From Candidatus Baldrarchaeota archaeon (GTDB taxonomy: Archaea > Asgardarchaeota > Baldrarchaeia > Baldrarchaeales > DXJG01): DNA of 43,740 nt. This document shows positions 16,628 through 25,237 of this stretch, one piece after another. The position numbers were made by a program, and so were the translations under genes. The DNA is taken from contig JAUQZC010000119.1 of assembly GCA_030587435.1 (NCBI GenBank), positions 1 through 43,740 of the forward strand, written 5' to 3'. The notes beneath the pieces are model-generated. The model ran no database searches and was not told the DNA's origin. It saw only the letters and a program-made list of their open reading frames with translations. Position 1 is the stretch's first letter. Every line of letters starts with the position of its first letter.

Positions 16628-18298
16628 TTGGAGGTGATAAAAACGCGTAGATGGCTCGTGTGCTCGGCTTGGCCATATATAAATTATGTACCTCATCTAG
16701 GAACCATGATAGGTTCAGTGTTATCAGCTGATGTTTTTGCTAGGTACCTTAGACTTAGGGGAGACGAAGTAGTTTTTGTTTCTGGGTCCGATGAACACGG
16801 TACTCCGATCGAGGTCGAAGCAATAAAAAGAGGAATTCCGCCACGTAAACTTACAGATGAAATGCATCAGAAAGTGAAAGAGATTTTTGATGACTGGGGG
16901 ATAACTTTCGATAATTATACTCGAACCGAGAGCCCAACGCATAAAGAATTTGTCCAGAGGTTTTATATGAAAGTCTACGAAAATGGACATATCTTTTCAG
17001 AAGAAATAGAAATGCTTTATTGCCCCAAATGTAAAAGATTTCTACCTGATAGATTCGTCGAAGGTGAGTGCCCATACTGTGGCTACGAAAATGCTAGGGG
17101 AGATCAATGTGAAAACTGTGGAAGGCTATTAGATCCGGTAGAATTGAAGTCGCCCAGATGCGCGATATGTGGCTCCACTCCAGAGGTTAAAAAGACAACT
17201 CACTGGTTTTTTGACTTGCCAAAATTTGAAGAAGATTTAAGGAAATATGTGGAAGGTAATAAACAGCTACCAGAGAATGCTAGGAATTTTAGCTTAAATC
17301 TATTGAAAGAAGGTTTAAGACCAAGGTCACTTACAAGAGATAACGAATGGGGAATACCTGCACCGTTCCCAGGCGCTGAGAAAAAGACAATTTATGTTTG
17401 GATGGAAGCTGTCTTAGGATATGTCTCTGCAACAATTGAATGGGCAAAAAACATAGGAAAACCTGATGAGTGGAAAAAGTATTGGTTTGATCCGCAGACC
17501 AAAAGTGTGTATTTTATAGCAAAAGATAACATACCGTTTCATGTACTGATTTTACCTGCGCTACTAATGGCAAGCGGAGAGATGTATAATCTGCCTTGGA
17601 ATGTCGCATCTACAGAATTCCTACTCTTTGCTGGAAAACCATTTTCAAAGAGTAAGCGTTGGGGAGTTTGGGCTGACGAAGCTTTAGAAAAATACCCAGC
17701 TGATTACTGGAGATATTATTTAATATCTATAAGACCTGAAACCAAGGACTCCAGCTTTACATGGGAAGATTTCCAAGCAAAAATTAACAACGAGTTAGTT
17801 GATATTTTAGGTAATTTCGTACATAGAACTCTTACGTTTATTTACAAGCGATTTGATGGAAGAGTTCCTGAAAGACACGAATTTACTGAAGTTGATAAAG
17901 AGATTATAGCGAGTATTCAAGAAATGCCAGATGTTGTTGCTGGTTTTTTGGAGAGATTTAAGTTTAAAGATGCTCTTAGCGAAGTTATGAAATTAGCAAG
18001 AAGGGGGAATAAATATCTCAATGATAAAGCACCTTGGCATAAAATAAAAAGCGATAAAGAAGATGCAGAAACCACGCTGTATCTGTGTTGCCAATTAACA
18101 CGTAGTTTAGCCATATTAATGGAACCATTTATACCATTTACATCAGAAAAGATTTGGGAAATGTTAAACCTCGAAGGTTCTGTACATGACCGAGGAAACT
18201 GGCAAACTGCAAAAGAATTAGCAATACCGCCAGGACACCCAATCAAAAAACCGTATCCGCTCTTTCAAAAGATTTTAGAAATAGAGAAGCAAACATAA
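16628..18298 (+). CDS. Second methionyl-tRNA synthetase, divergent paralogue
   Basis: A full-length class I synthetase of the MetRS family, also 556 residues. It has PHLGTM for HIGH, KPFSKS for KMSKS and the same four zinc knuckles (CPKC, CPYC, CENC, CAIC). The amino-acid pocket differs from the neighbour: SAWPYINYVPHLG replaces the usual ALPYANG, and VWMEAVLGY has Val for the usual Pro. It may charge methionine under other conditions, prefer another tRNA, or have a changed substrate. The start is unclear. The frame opens at TTG 16628 and GTG 16634, but a perfect GGAGGTGAT occupies 16630-16638, and the codon at the usual distance (16643) is ACG. The two genes are probably one operon. Confidence 0.9.
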   Translation: MEVIKTRRWLVCSAWPYINYVPHLGTMIGSVLSADVFARYLRLRGDEVVFVSGSDEHGTPIEVEAIKRGIPPRKLTDEMHQKVKEIFDDWGITFDNYTRTESPTHKEFVQRFYMKVYENGHIFSEEIEMLYCPKCKRFLPDRFVEGECPYCGYENARGDQCENCGRLLDPVELKSPRCAICGSTPEVKKTTHWFFDLPKFEEDLRKYVEGNKQLPENARNFSLNLLKEGLRPRSLTRDNEWGIPAPFPGAEKKTIYVWMEAVLGYVSATIEWAKNIGKPDEWKKYWFDPQTKSVYFIAKDNIPFHVLILPALLMASGEMYNLPWNVASTEFLLFAGKPFSKSKRWGVWADEALEKYPADYWRYYLISIRPETKDSSFTWEDFQAKINNELVDILGNFVHRTLTFIYKRFDGRVPERHEFTEVDKEIIASIQEMPDVVAGFLERFKFKDALSEVMKLARRGNKYLNDKAPWHKIKSDKEDAETTLYLCCQLTRSLAILMEPFIPFTSEKIWEMLNLEGSVHDRGNWQTAKELAIPPGHPIKKPYPLFQKILEIEKQT

Positions 18299-18303
18299 AA
18301 ACG

Positions 18304-18645
18304 TTAAGATTGCGTCGGATTCATAAATTGTTTCCATTTTTCAAATTCCTTTCTAACTTCTCTTCTTAAGTCTTCTATTGCTATTTTTCTAACCTTGACT
18401 GGAGAACCATCCACCTCAACTATAATCTCTGGTTGTAAAACTGAAAATGTTACATTAGCTACTTGAGCTTTAAGAAGAAGCCTCCATCTGCCACCGCTTT
18501 TCATAGTTTTTGGCTTGGAGTACAACGTAATTGGAACCTTTGTTTTATATTTTGCTTTTTCAAGCTCTTTTATTAGTCTTAAGCTCTCTTCAGATAATTC
18601 AAGTCCTAAAGAGTTACATAATTTAATGAAATCCGGTAATTTCAT
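18304..18645 (-). CDS. Hypothetical protein, 113 residues
   Basis: I do not recognise this family. The first 40 residues are helical (MKLPDFIKLCNSLGLELSEE), followed by about 55 residues of beta-rich sequence (VPITLYSKPKTM ... NVTFSVLQPEIIVEVDG) and a charged C-terminal helix. No metal or nucleotide motif is visible. A GGGGAG motif is about 11 bases before the ATG. It is convergent with the second methionyl-tRNA synthetase (5 bp apart) and lies 69 bp downstream of the cytoskeletal operon in the same direction. It could be the last gene of that operon or a separate unit. Confidence 0.65.
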   Translation of the reverse strand: MKLPDFIKLCNSLGLELSEESLRLIKELEKAKYKTKVPITLYSKPKTMKSGGRWRLLLKAQVANVTFSVLQPEIIVEVDGSPVKVRKIAIEDLRREVRKEFEKWKQFMNPTQS

Positions 18646-18714
18646 GGGTAAACCATCTCCCCTCGAAAGGTCATATATAGTAGTATTTAATATTTAATGT
18701 GACCAATTAAATTT

Positions 18715-19614
18715 TCATATTTTGCTTTTCATCTCCTCTATTTTCATTCGGAGTTTTGGTACTTTTAGAAGTTGATTTGTTAGTTCGCAAATCAATGTTG
18801 CTGTTTCAGCGTTCAGCACTTTATTTTCAAGCTTTGTTTCGTTATTAATGCTTTCTACAAGCCTTTTTGCTTTTTGGTAAAACAATTGTAAAAATCTTTT
18901 CTCGGTTTTTGCAGAACCCCAATTGAAAGCTTCAAGGGAAAATTGAGCAGATAGGATAGAGTCCTTCCAGTTTATATCAACATTTTTTAGCGAGTAAACA
19001 AGAGAGTCAATTCTTTCTTTAACTATATCGTCAATAGCTTTGAGTTCTTTCCCTTCAAGTTTAACAGGTTTACCCTTTATTTTTTTAAGAAGCCCAATGT
19101 ACGGGTCTTTTGTAAACATTTCTAGGATTAAACCTCTAATTTCAAGTGACAATTTTTTAACTATCTTTTCTCTTAATTCTTCAGGTATCTCCTGTTGATG
19201 TACAGCTTTAATAGCTTCAAAGAAGAAAGTAGGAATCGAAACATCGTATGATTGTGAAAATTTTTCAATCAATTTTTTCGTGGATGACAATATTCTCCAT
19301 TTGTCAAGTTCTTTCTCTATTTCCATCTTTTTTTGCTTTGAATCCCTTAGTGCACAGATCTCATTTAAGAGCTTTCTTAATTCTTGAAAGACTGGTCTAA
19401 ATAATTCTTCTTTGATTTCTTCTTTGTCTTTCAGGAATATTTCTAAATTTTTGATTAAATTTTCATCCACATTAATTTGATATGATAGGATTAACTGTCT
19501 TAAGATCTGTAAGAAAAGTTTTTGGAGTTCCACTATAATTTTCGCTTCTTCTCTAAATTTTTTAAGACCTTCTTCCAAATTTTCCAATAGATTTTCTTTT
19601 GCGTTGTTATTCAC
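18715..19614 (-). CDS. Helical coiled-coil protein of the tubulin-like operon
   Basis: A soluble 299-residue protein, almost entirely alpha-helical and dominated by Glu, Lys, Leu and Ile, with no signal peptide or membrane helix. Coiled-coil-like stretches lie at about 1-40, 60-110 and 250-299. Its GTG start overlaps the stop of the tubulin/FtsZ-like gene in the 8 bp GTGAATAA, and GGAGG lies eight bases upstream inside that gene, so translation is probably coupled. The coupling suggests the product is needed in step with the GTPase, for example as a filament binder or adaptor; that role is inference. I recognise no named family. Confidence 0.8.
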   Translation of the reverse strand: MNNNAKENLLENLEEGLKKFREEAKIIVELQKLFLQILRQLILSYQINVDENLIKNLEIFLKDKEEIKEELFRPVFQELRKLLNEICALRDSKQKKMEIEKELDKWRILSSTKKLIEKFSQSYDVSIPTFFFEAIKAVHQQEIPEELREKIVKKLSLEIRGLILEMFTKDPYIGLLKKIKGKPVKLEGKELKAIDDIVKERIDSLVYSLKNVDINWKDSILSAQFSLEAFNWGSAKTEKRFLQLFYQKAKRLVESINNETKLENKVLNAETATLICELTNQLLKVPKLRMKIEEMKSKI

Positions 19615-20971
19615 TTGAATTTCCTCCGATGTCGAACAGGTCCTTTATTTCGTTTAAAGCTTCGACGAGTACTTCTTTTGAAACGCCTTTACTTTTCAAG
19701 AACCATCTTTCTTTTATTTTGCTGCCGCTGTGAAGTTTTATTAATTTTTCAGCTTCATCCACAATGTCTCGGATTTCCTGCAGTTTGGGAAGGCCGAGAA
19801 GTATTAAAAGATCCATTGGAACTTCCCATGAATCATATTGTATAAACGTTGGAGTAACTGCAGCCCCCTCTGCAATATAATTATTAAGTGCCTCCTTTAT
19901 CGGTCTGTCAAGATGTACGTCAACAATGCCTTTTGGCCCACTTAAGAGATATAATACACTTGACGCTTTAGGATCTTCCTGAATGTCTACAAGACTGTAG
20001 TATTTAATGGCGACATTAACAACTTCTTGGAGAAACATTGCAAGCCCATCCATATCTATTTTACCTTGTTCATCTACTACTGCTTGATACGGAATTTCAG
20101 TAAAGATAGCTGGAATAGATATCGTATCTAACTTGTTTGCTATATCAGCCATGTCTGTAACTGGGAAAATATTTTTCCCAGGTGTAAAAGTGGAAAGTTG
20201 TAGTAGTTTTATGAGGGTTTGAACAATTAGCGGGTTAACAATGTCAACGAATGTCTGTTCTAATATCTTCGAGCTAAATGGCAGTTCAGAAGCCGTAACA
20301 AGAGTACTTAATTGATTTACATCTGCAATATCTATTCCAAGGCGACTGCTAAGAATATCCATTACCATCGTTCTTTCATATTGTAATCTCCGTCTAAGCA
20401 TAGTTCTATTGGATAAGAGTATAGCAAGGTCTGCAGACTCTCCCTTTTCAGGTTCTTGAAGCAATCTGTGAAGGAGCCAAATGGTATTAAGAGCTTCGCT
20501 TGTCTGATCTTCAAACGGGAGAACTCCTAGCACGTACACATAAACTCTGCCACTGCTACCAAAGGTTTCTCTAATTTTCCGTATTAAGGCCGGAGTAGCG
20601 CCGCAACCAGTACCGCCACCTGTTGAAGTCAATATAATAAAGGTACTAGCAGCATCCCCACCAAGATTTCTTATTTGTTCTGCTATGGCGTCCCACCATA
20701 CTTCAACGAGATTATACGCTTCCATGAAGCGCCCGCCAACGCCCATTGGTGTATCTCCGAACATCAGAATGTTTTCTGGGGGTACTTTGTATTTCTCTCT
20801 TACTTTAACAAGATCATAACGATTTGTGTTTAGAATTAAATACCCTGTGACTCTTTCGAGTCCTCCTTCTTCTTTTTCTTTATTTATATATTCTCCGACT
20901 AGGTTTCCTCCACATTCACCTAGGCCCATCAGAAAAACGCTTGATGTATAAATTTGAGTGTCTTTTTCCAA
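19607..20971 (-). CDS. Divergent tubulin/FtsZ superfamily GTPase
   Basis: A cytoskeletal-type GTPase. Counting from TTG at 20971, the visible signatures are the T1 loop GLGECGGN (about 16-23), GDTPMGVGGR in the T3 position (about 72-81), the tubulin/FtsZ signature GGGTGCG (118-124), an Asn at 187 (LLSNRTML) in the guanine-binding position, and VTDMADI (about 271-277), which matches the T7 loop VDFADV of FtsZ including both acidic residues (Asp273, Asp276). GTP binding and assembly-stimulated hydrolysis are therefore plausible. The rest, including the long helix before T7 and the C-terminal half, is unlike FtsZ, CetZ or TubZ as I know them, and no C-terminal FtsZ peptide is present. GTG at 20980 is another possible start; GGTGA five bases before the TTG favours 20971. 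Confidence 0.87.
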   Translation of the reverse strand: MEKDTQIYTSSVFLMGLGECGGNLVGEYINKEKEEGGLERVTGYLILNTNRYDLVKVREKYKVPPENILMFGDTPMGVGGRFMEAYNLVEVWWDAIAEQIRNLGGDAASTFIILTSTGGGTGCGATPALIRKIRETFGSSGRVYVYVLGVLPFEDQTSEALNTIWLLHRLLQEPEKGESADLAILLSNRTMLRRRLQYERTMVMDILSSRLGIDIADVNQLSTLVTASELPFSSKILEQTFVDIVNPLIVQTLIKLLQLSTFTPGKNIFPVTDMADIANKLDTISIPAIFTEIPYQAVVDEQGKIDMDGLAMFLQEVVNVAIKYYSLVDIQEDPKASSVLYLLSGPKGIVDVHLDRPIKEALNNYIAEGAAVTPTFIQYDSWEVPMDLLILLGLPKLQEIRDIVDEAEKLIKLHSGSKIKERWFLKSKGVSKEVLVEALNEIKDLFDIGGNSSE

Positions 20972-20972
20972 T

Positions 20973-23900
20973 TTATTCACCCAATAGTGTTTGAACTGCA
21001 AGAATAAGATATGTTTGAATGTCTTTTCTTTTGTAGATTTTCTTTATTTTTTCTATAATACTTTTTAGCTTTCTTTCTTTAACTTCTTCTTCATCCATCG
21101 GGCTAATCCCTGTTAGAAAGACCCTTACAGATTTATGCCAGATTGATATTTGTTTTTCTTTCTCCAGCCATTCTTTTTCTAACTTTTCTTTTTCACGTAT
21201 TAATTCTAGGATCCTTGGAGTTCGCTCTTTTGCTATCTCTTCTCTAAGCTTATATAACTCAGAAAGTGGGAAAATAATTTTATCAAATTCTTTCTTGTTT
21301 TTATTCCAAATTCTTATTATTGAATTGTGGTAGGGAATCTTTTTCAGTTCTTCTTCAAATAACATGTCACGTCGTTTCTCAATCTCTTCAAGGTAACTCC
21401 TAGCTATCTCCCATAATTTATAAGTGTGCTCTATCGTTTTTATGATTGTATCCATTTCTAGAGAATCTAATATCTCTGATTGTTTTTTAAGAGTTGGTAA
21501 AATTTCATAAAAGTCTGACTCTACTTCGACCCATTGAGAGACGTAATTTATTGTTCTTTCTAGCGCGTCGACTGTCAAGTTGAGCCACTTAGCAAATATT
21601 TGTCTTAATGTTTGGCTAGTAATTATATCGTTAATAATTTTACCTAATTCTCCGATCTCCTGTACATCTAACTCTTTTTGTGAAGAAAGTTTTGCCGATA
21701 CTTCTTCAAGTCTTATTATAAATTCCTCTACGTCGATGCCGTATCTCTTTAATTTAATTAAGAGATCTATATGCCGTTCTGTCTCATGCTTAACAAAGTT
21801 TCGTAAAGTTTCTAATATTTCTTCTCGAAATATTTTATCGACTTCATATACTGCTCTTGCAATCTCCCACTGCTCTATTGTCACTCTATTCAGTTTTTCA
21901 ACTACGTCACTTACGTCGGGTGGATTTCTCATTTTTATGATCGCCATTCTGATTTTAAGTATTAAACTTGATTTTAGATTCGAGAATTTTTCACGTAATA
22001 GACGATTTATCTCTGCCATCGCTTGATTAAATATTTCTTTTGCACTATGAATGTTATCTGTTTCTTTTAGATTTTCAATTGTACTATCGATTTCTTGAAT
22101 TATTTTTGCGAAATTTTCACGGTAGGTTATTGGTATGCGCTCCAATTCGTTTTTAATCTTTAGAAGAAAACTTTCCAGAGTTTCTTTTATTAGTTTGTCT
22201 CTTTGCTTTACCTTTTCTCCTATCTCTGGTAAAATTTTAACGAGTTCCATGTATGTTTTGTTTCTTACGTCTATGTGGAGTGGCGCTCGTATCGAAAATG
22301 GCAGCTCAACAACTAATTCTTCCATAGTTCTTATGACATCCATATATTCCCTTTTAGCCATTTCGAGAGTGTTTTTTAACCGCTCTTCTTCATCATTTTT
22401 AAGCTGATTTATTCTATCTAACAGCTTTAATATTCCTTCTATTTTATTAGTAGATCTAATTTCGTTTCGCAGTTCTGCAAGAATTCGAGAAAGCTCAGAG
22501 TTTGTCCAAGGGGTGTTTGCTAGTAAACTGTTTCCCCTTTCAAGCTCTTCTATCAATTTACTTGCTTTTTCTTTCAACATATTTTTAATCTGGTTTTTCC
22601 ATTTTTTTAATTCTTGAAAGCTTTGCAAGAGTTCCTCTATTGTTTGACCCCTCAATACTGGGGCTTCCACTGTTCCTAAAAATTCGCTTACGGCCGCAAT
22701 GGTTCTCCCTCTTTCACTTAGAAAACTCCTTTTAATAGCGTCTTTAATTCCCTCTAACAACCTTATATACTCTGATTCAAAGCTTAAAGCACTATCGACA
22801 TTTTTAACGTTTTCTATTTGAGATAATAAAACACTGATTCTTTGAGTAAGATCTTTGGGTATTTTTATTCCCTCTTCAATAATGATCTCAGCTTTAGAAA
22901 GGAGATCTGTTAATTTGCTTCTTAGATCACTTTTTAATTCACTTATTGCGGTTTTTTCTATGGTATTAAGATATTGTTCTTCCTCTTTAAGCTCTTTGAG
23001 AAAAGCTAACAGCGTATTTAAAGGCATATCTATAGTTGGTGGCTCTCTAAGGGTAAAAGTTAATTTTGAAGGTTCTATCTCTACGTATTTTTTGAATACT
23101 TCCATCTTCGATTTATTCTTTCGCATCAAAACAAGTGTTTTACTAAGAACTCTTCTTTTTACATCATCTTCGAAAAGTTTCGCTGTCTCTACGTCTTTTG
23201 CAAAATTTCTCAACAGATCCACCGAAACATTTTTTGTAACCGCCCCAAAAAGATCGGTGTGAATTGTTGGAAACGGTGGTAGTAAGACGTCCTCTATTGT
23301 TCGAGTATTTTCTTTCAGTTCAAGGATCCAATTTTTAAATGAAGTAATCAAAGTTGAGAGGTTCGTATTTAAATCATTTAATAGTGTTTCGTAATTTCTT
23401 TCTATTTTGCTTATTAACTTGTCAATGGTGGACGTATCAAGCTTCCAGAATTTTTCAAGAAAAGTTTTTGCTTCTTCCAATTCTTTAAGAAAATTATCTC
23501 CTCTAAAATCAACTGGAACCTCTAACTTATTCGATATTTGTTTGAGAAGAGTGATAATTTCGGCTATTTCGGTACTTAGGTTTTCTATCCACTTTAAAAC
23601 ATCGTTTTTGATCTGTACAACAGCCTTTTGAAGAGTTGAGAAAATGTTTTTTATATTATTTGTCTTTACTGTAATATCTCCGAGAGATTCATGTTCAGGC
23701 AACTTTTGAACCGTCATTAGTAATGTTCTGTTGCAGAGCTTGGAGTGCTTGGAAACAAAGTCTCTTACGATGTTGGATTGCGTTAAAAGCGCCCTTTCAT
23801 TGAGATTTAAAAGTTCATTTGCCATTCTTTTAGCTTTTTCAATACCCTTTTCAAGAAGTTCTTTCAGCTCTTTCCTTCTCCTAAAATAGAACCTAGATGT

Positions 23901-24044
23901 GGAAGCAATTTCTCTCTCTAGGTTTTCTAATTCATTTACTTTTTCACTAAACTCTTTAATTTTATCTTGAATTTCTGTTGGTTCGGGTAATTGTTGAATT
24001 AAATCATTGGTAATAGAAATAATTTCCCTAAACAACTCAAGCAT
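20973..24044 (-). CDS. Giant helical coiled-coil protein, first gene of the tubulin-like operon
   Basis: A 1023-residue soluble protein that is almost wholly alpha-helical, with long stretches of heptad-like hydrophobic spacing, many Lys/Glu pairs and very few Gly or Pro. There is no Walker A motif, so it is not an SMC or Rad50 ATPase, and no membrane helix. A short basic break (FYFRRRKELKEL) lies near residue 52. The fold could resemble spectrin-like or kinetochore-like rods, but no family is recognised. Its stop codon lies within the start region of the tubulin-like GTPase gene, so the two are translationally linked. A filament-binding, bundling or anchoring role for the GTPase is inference from this linkage. 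The ATG at 24044 has TGTGA about six bases upstream. Confidence 0.85.
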   Translation of the reverse strand: MLELFREIISITNDLIQQLPEPTEIQDKIKEFSEKVNELENLEREIASTSRFYFRRRKELKELLEKGIEKAKRMANELLNLNERALLTQSNIVRDFVSKHSKLCNRTLLMTVQKLPEHESLGDITVKTNNIKNIFSTLQKAVVQIKNDVLKWIENLSTEIAEIITLLKQISNKLEVPVDFRGDNFLKELEEAKTFLEKFWKLDTSTIDKLISKIERNYETLLNDLNTNLSTLITSFKNWILELKENTRTIEDVLLPPFPTIHTDLFGAVTKNVSVDLLRNFAKDVETAKLFEDDVKRRVLSKTLVLMRKNKSKMEVFKKYVEIEPSKLTFTLREPPTIDMPLNTLLAFLKELKEEEQYLNTIEKTAISELKSDLRSKLTDLLSKAEIIIEEGIKIPKDLTQRISVLLSQIENVKNVDSALSFESEYIRLLEGIKDAIKRSFLSERGRTIAAVSEFLGTVEAPVLRGQTIEELLQSFQELKKWKNQIKNMLKEKASKLIEELERGNSLLANTPWTNSELSRILAELRNEIRSTNKIEGILKLLDRINQLKNDEEERLKNTLEMAKREYMDVIRTMEELVVELPFSIRAPLHIDVRNKTYMELVKILPEIGEKVKQRDKLIKETLESFLLKIKNELERIPITYRENFAKIIQEIDSTIENLKETDNIHSAKEIFNQAMAEINRLLREKFSNLKSSLILKIRMAIIKMRNPPDVSDVVEKLNRVTIEQWEIARAVYEVDKIFREEILETLRNFVKHETERHIDLLIKLKRYGIDVEEFIIRLEEVSAKLSSQKELDVQEIGELGKIINDIITSQTLRQIFAKWLNLTVDALERTINYVSQWVEVESDFYEILPTLKKQSEILDSLEMDTIIKTIEHTYKLWEIARSYLEEIEKRRDMLFEEELKKIPYHNSIIRIWNKNKKEFDKIIFPLSELYKLREEIAKERTPRILELIREKEKLEKEWLEKEKQISIWHKSVRVFLTGISPMDEEEVKERKLKSIIEKIKKIYKRKDIQTYLILAVQTLLGE

Positions 24045-24173
24045 CAATTTTCACATCCAACAACTTCACACAACTACCTTATAAGTTACCCGTAACAGCA
24101 ATATAAAAATAATTTCATATGTAGTAAAGTACTGAACTACAACTTTAATAATCCTAATTATTCTACATCGGTT

Positions 24174-24605
24174 TTAAGCTCCAATTTTCTCAATACTTTC
24201 TCGCTTATACCAGTAAAAGAAAACGAAAAGGAAAATTACAAATATCAAGATGCCCAAAATTAGTAGATAGGATGCGTGGGGACCATAGCCAAAAATTATA
24301 GGAATAGGACCAATAAAAATAAAGAAAGTACCACTTACACTTGATGTTGTCATAAGAGAAGCTAAGGTAATTATGACCATGCCTAAGAGCATTATAACAA
24401 ATCCTATGATTACAAATTTAAGCATCCAATCTACGTTAATACCCTCTTCTATGCTTAATAATTCCGTACGTTCACCAATAGTTTTTAAACAGTCACTGCA
24501 GACTTCATAATATGTGTTAAAGCAGTATTGACACACTCTCCTGCCACATTCTTGGCAAACATATTTTGCTGGCCGTTCTCCGCATAGTTCGCACAGTACG
24601 GTCAC
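24174..24605 (-). CDS. B-box-like zinc finger fused to a DUF131 membrane domain
   Basis: The N-terminal 45 residues carry eight cysteines in a treble-clef or B-box-like arrangement (CELC, CQEC, CQYC, CSDC). Two or three membrane helices follow, enclosing GTFFIFIGPIPIIFGYG, the hallmark of DUF131 (TIGR00304) archaeal membrane proteins of unknown function. The frame continues upstream, but GGTGG lies five bases before GTG at 24605, giving 143 residues starting MTVLCELCGERP. The upstream gene, a plain DUF131 protein, ends 14 bp away, so the pair is an operon that arose by domain duplication. It lies 129 bp upstream of the tubulin-like operon in the same direction and could be its membrane partner (inference). 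Confidence 0.8.
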   Translation of the reverse strand: MTVLCELCGERPAKYVCQECGRRVCQYCFNTYYEVCSDCLKTIGERTELLSIEEGINVDWMLKFVIIGFVIMLLGMVIITLASLMTTSSVSGTFFIFIGPIPIIFGYGPHASYLLILGILIFVIFLFVFFYWYKRESIEKIGA

Positions 24606-24619
24606 GACAACCACCCCTC

Positions 24620-24889
24620 TTATAACATGTAAAGTATAACTACTGAAAAAAGCAGTATTAACGTAATCATTAAAGCAATAATTATTAACCATTTTGTTAT
24701 GCGAATATCTGTTCCGAAGATTATAGGAATAGGGCCAATAAATATTATGCCTCCTCCTTTTGTTTCAACTTTACCCTTAATTGATTTAAACATAAAGATG
24801 ATTATTGCAAGAAATATAATCATGACACCAAGAAAAACGAGGAAAAACCCTGTTAGCAAAATAATGTTACTAGTACTGTTGTACATCAT
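24620..24889 (-). CDS. DUF131 (TIGR00304) family membrane protein
   Basis: An 89-residue membrane protein with two hydrophobic helices (about 8-33 and 64-88) joined by a loop containing GGGIIFIGPIPIIFGTD, the conserved core of the archaeal DUF131 family. Function is unknown for the whole family. The start is the first of two adjacent ATG codons, with GAGGTG upstream. It is the first gene of a pair with the zinc-finger DUF131 protein; the shared sequence FIGPIPIIFG shows that they are paralogues. Confidence 0.82.
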   Translation of the reverse strand: MMYNSTSNIILLTGFFLVFLGVMIIFLAIIIFMFKSIKGKVETKGGGIIFIGPIPIIFGTDIRITKWLIIIALMITLILLFSVVILYML

Positions 24890-25237
24890 TACCTTAAAAC
24901 ACCTCTTTCGTAATGTTTAACTTGAAGTCTTAGGTTTCTAACAATTAAGTAATTTTTGCTTCCCACTTTTGACACTTTATTTTATTATGTCTCCTAGCGC
25001 TATGTAACGATAAGAATGTGAGTTGTTAAAGGTTAGAGCTTTAATTATAACACCTCTAAGGTGAAGGTAGGACATTATTGCTTAAGATGCCCTAAATAAA
25101 ATAGTTTCACTATGGTTTATGTAGGTTGCGATCGATGAATAGTGTGATGTTTGCTGGGAAAGACTGTTCTATCGTAGCAAAATCCTTATTAAATATCAAG
25201 TTATGTGACTTTAGGAAACAGTTATTGAGGGAAGAAA
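24890..25237. other. Intergenic region upstream of argS
   Basis: About 350 bp without a supported gene lies between the divergent DUF131 and arginyl-tRNA synthetase genes. It should hold both promoters: an AT-rich TTATTAAATAT lies near 25188-25198, about 25 bases before a plausible argS transcription start. An imperfect inverted repeat at 25126-25180 is listed separately. No tRNA-like cloverleaf was seen. Confidence 0.4.
25126..25180 (+). other. Imperfect hairpin upstream of argS
   Basis: TTGCGAT at 25126-25132 can pair with ATC...GCAA at 25171-25180, and CGAT-TAG can pair with CTATCG inside it, leaving a loop of about 30 bases. The interior has a GTGATG motif like a C box but no matching CTGA D box, so a C/D guide RNA is not supported. 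It may be a small RNA, a leader structure or chance. Confidence 0.25.

Noticed and set aside
19607..20971. Ordinary cell-division FtsZ
   Set aside because: The GTP-binding signatures match the superfamily, but the C-terminal half, the T1 loop and the gene context do not fit canonical FtsZ.
20973..24044. SMC/Rad50-like ATPase for the giant coiled-coil protein
   Set aside because: There is no Walker A at the N terminus and no signature or Walker B at the C terminus.
25126..25180. C/D box guide RNA
   Set aside because: There is a C-box-like motif but no CTGA D or D' box at the required positions.
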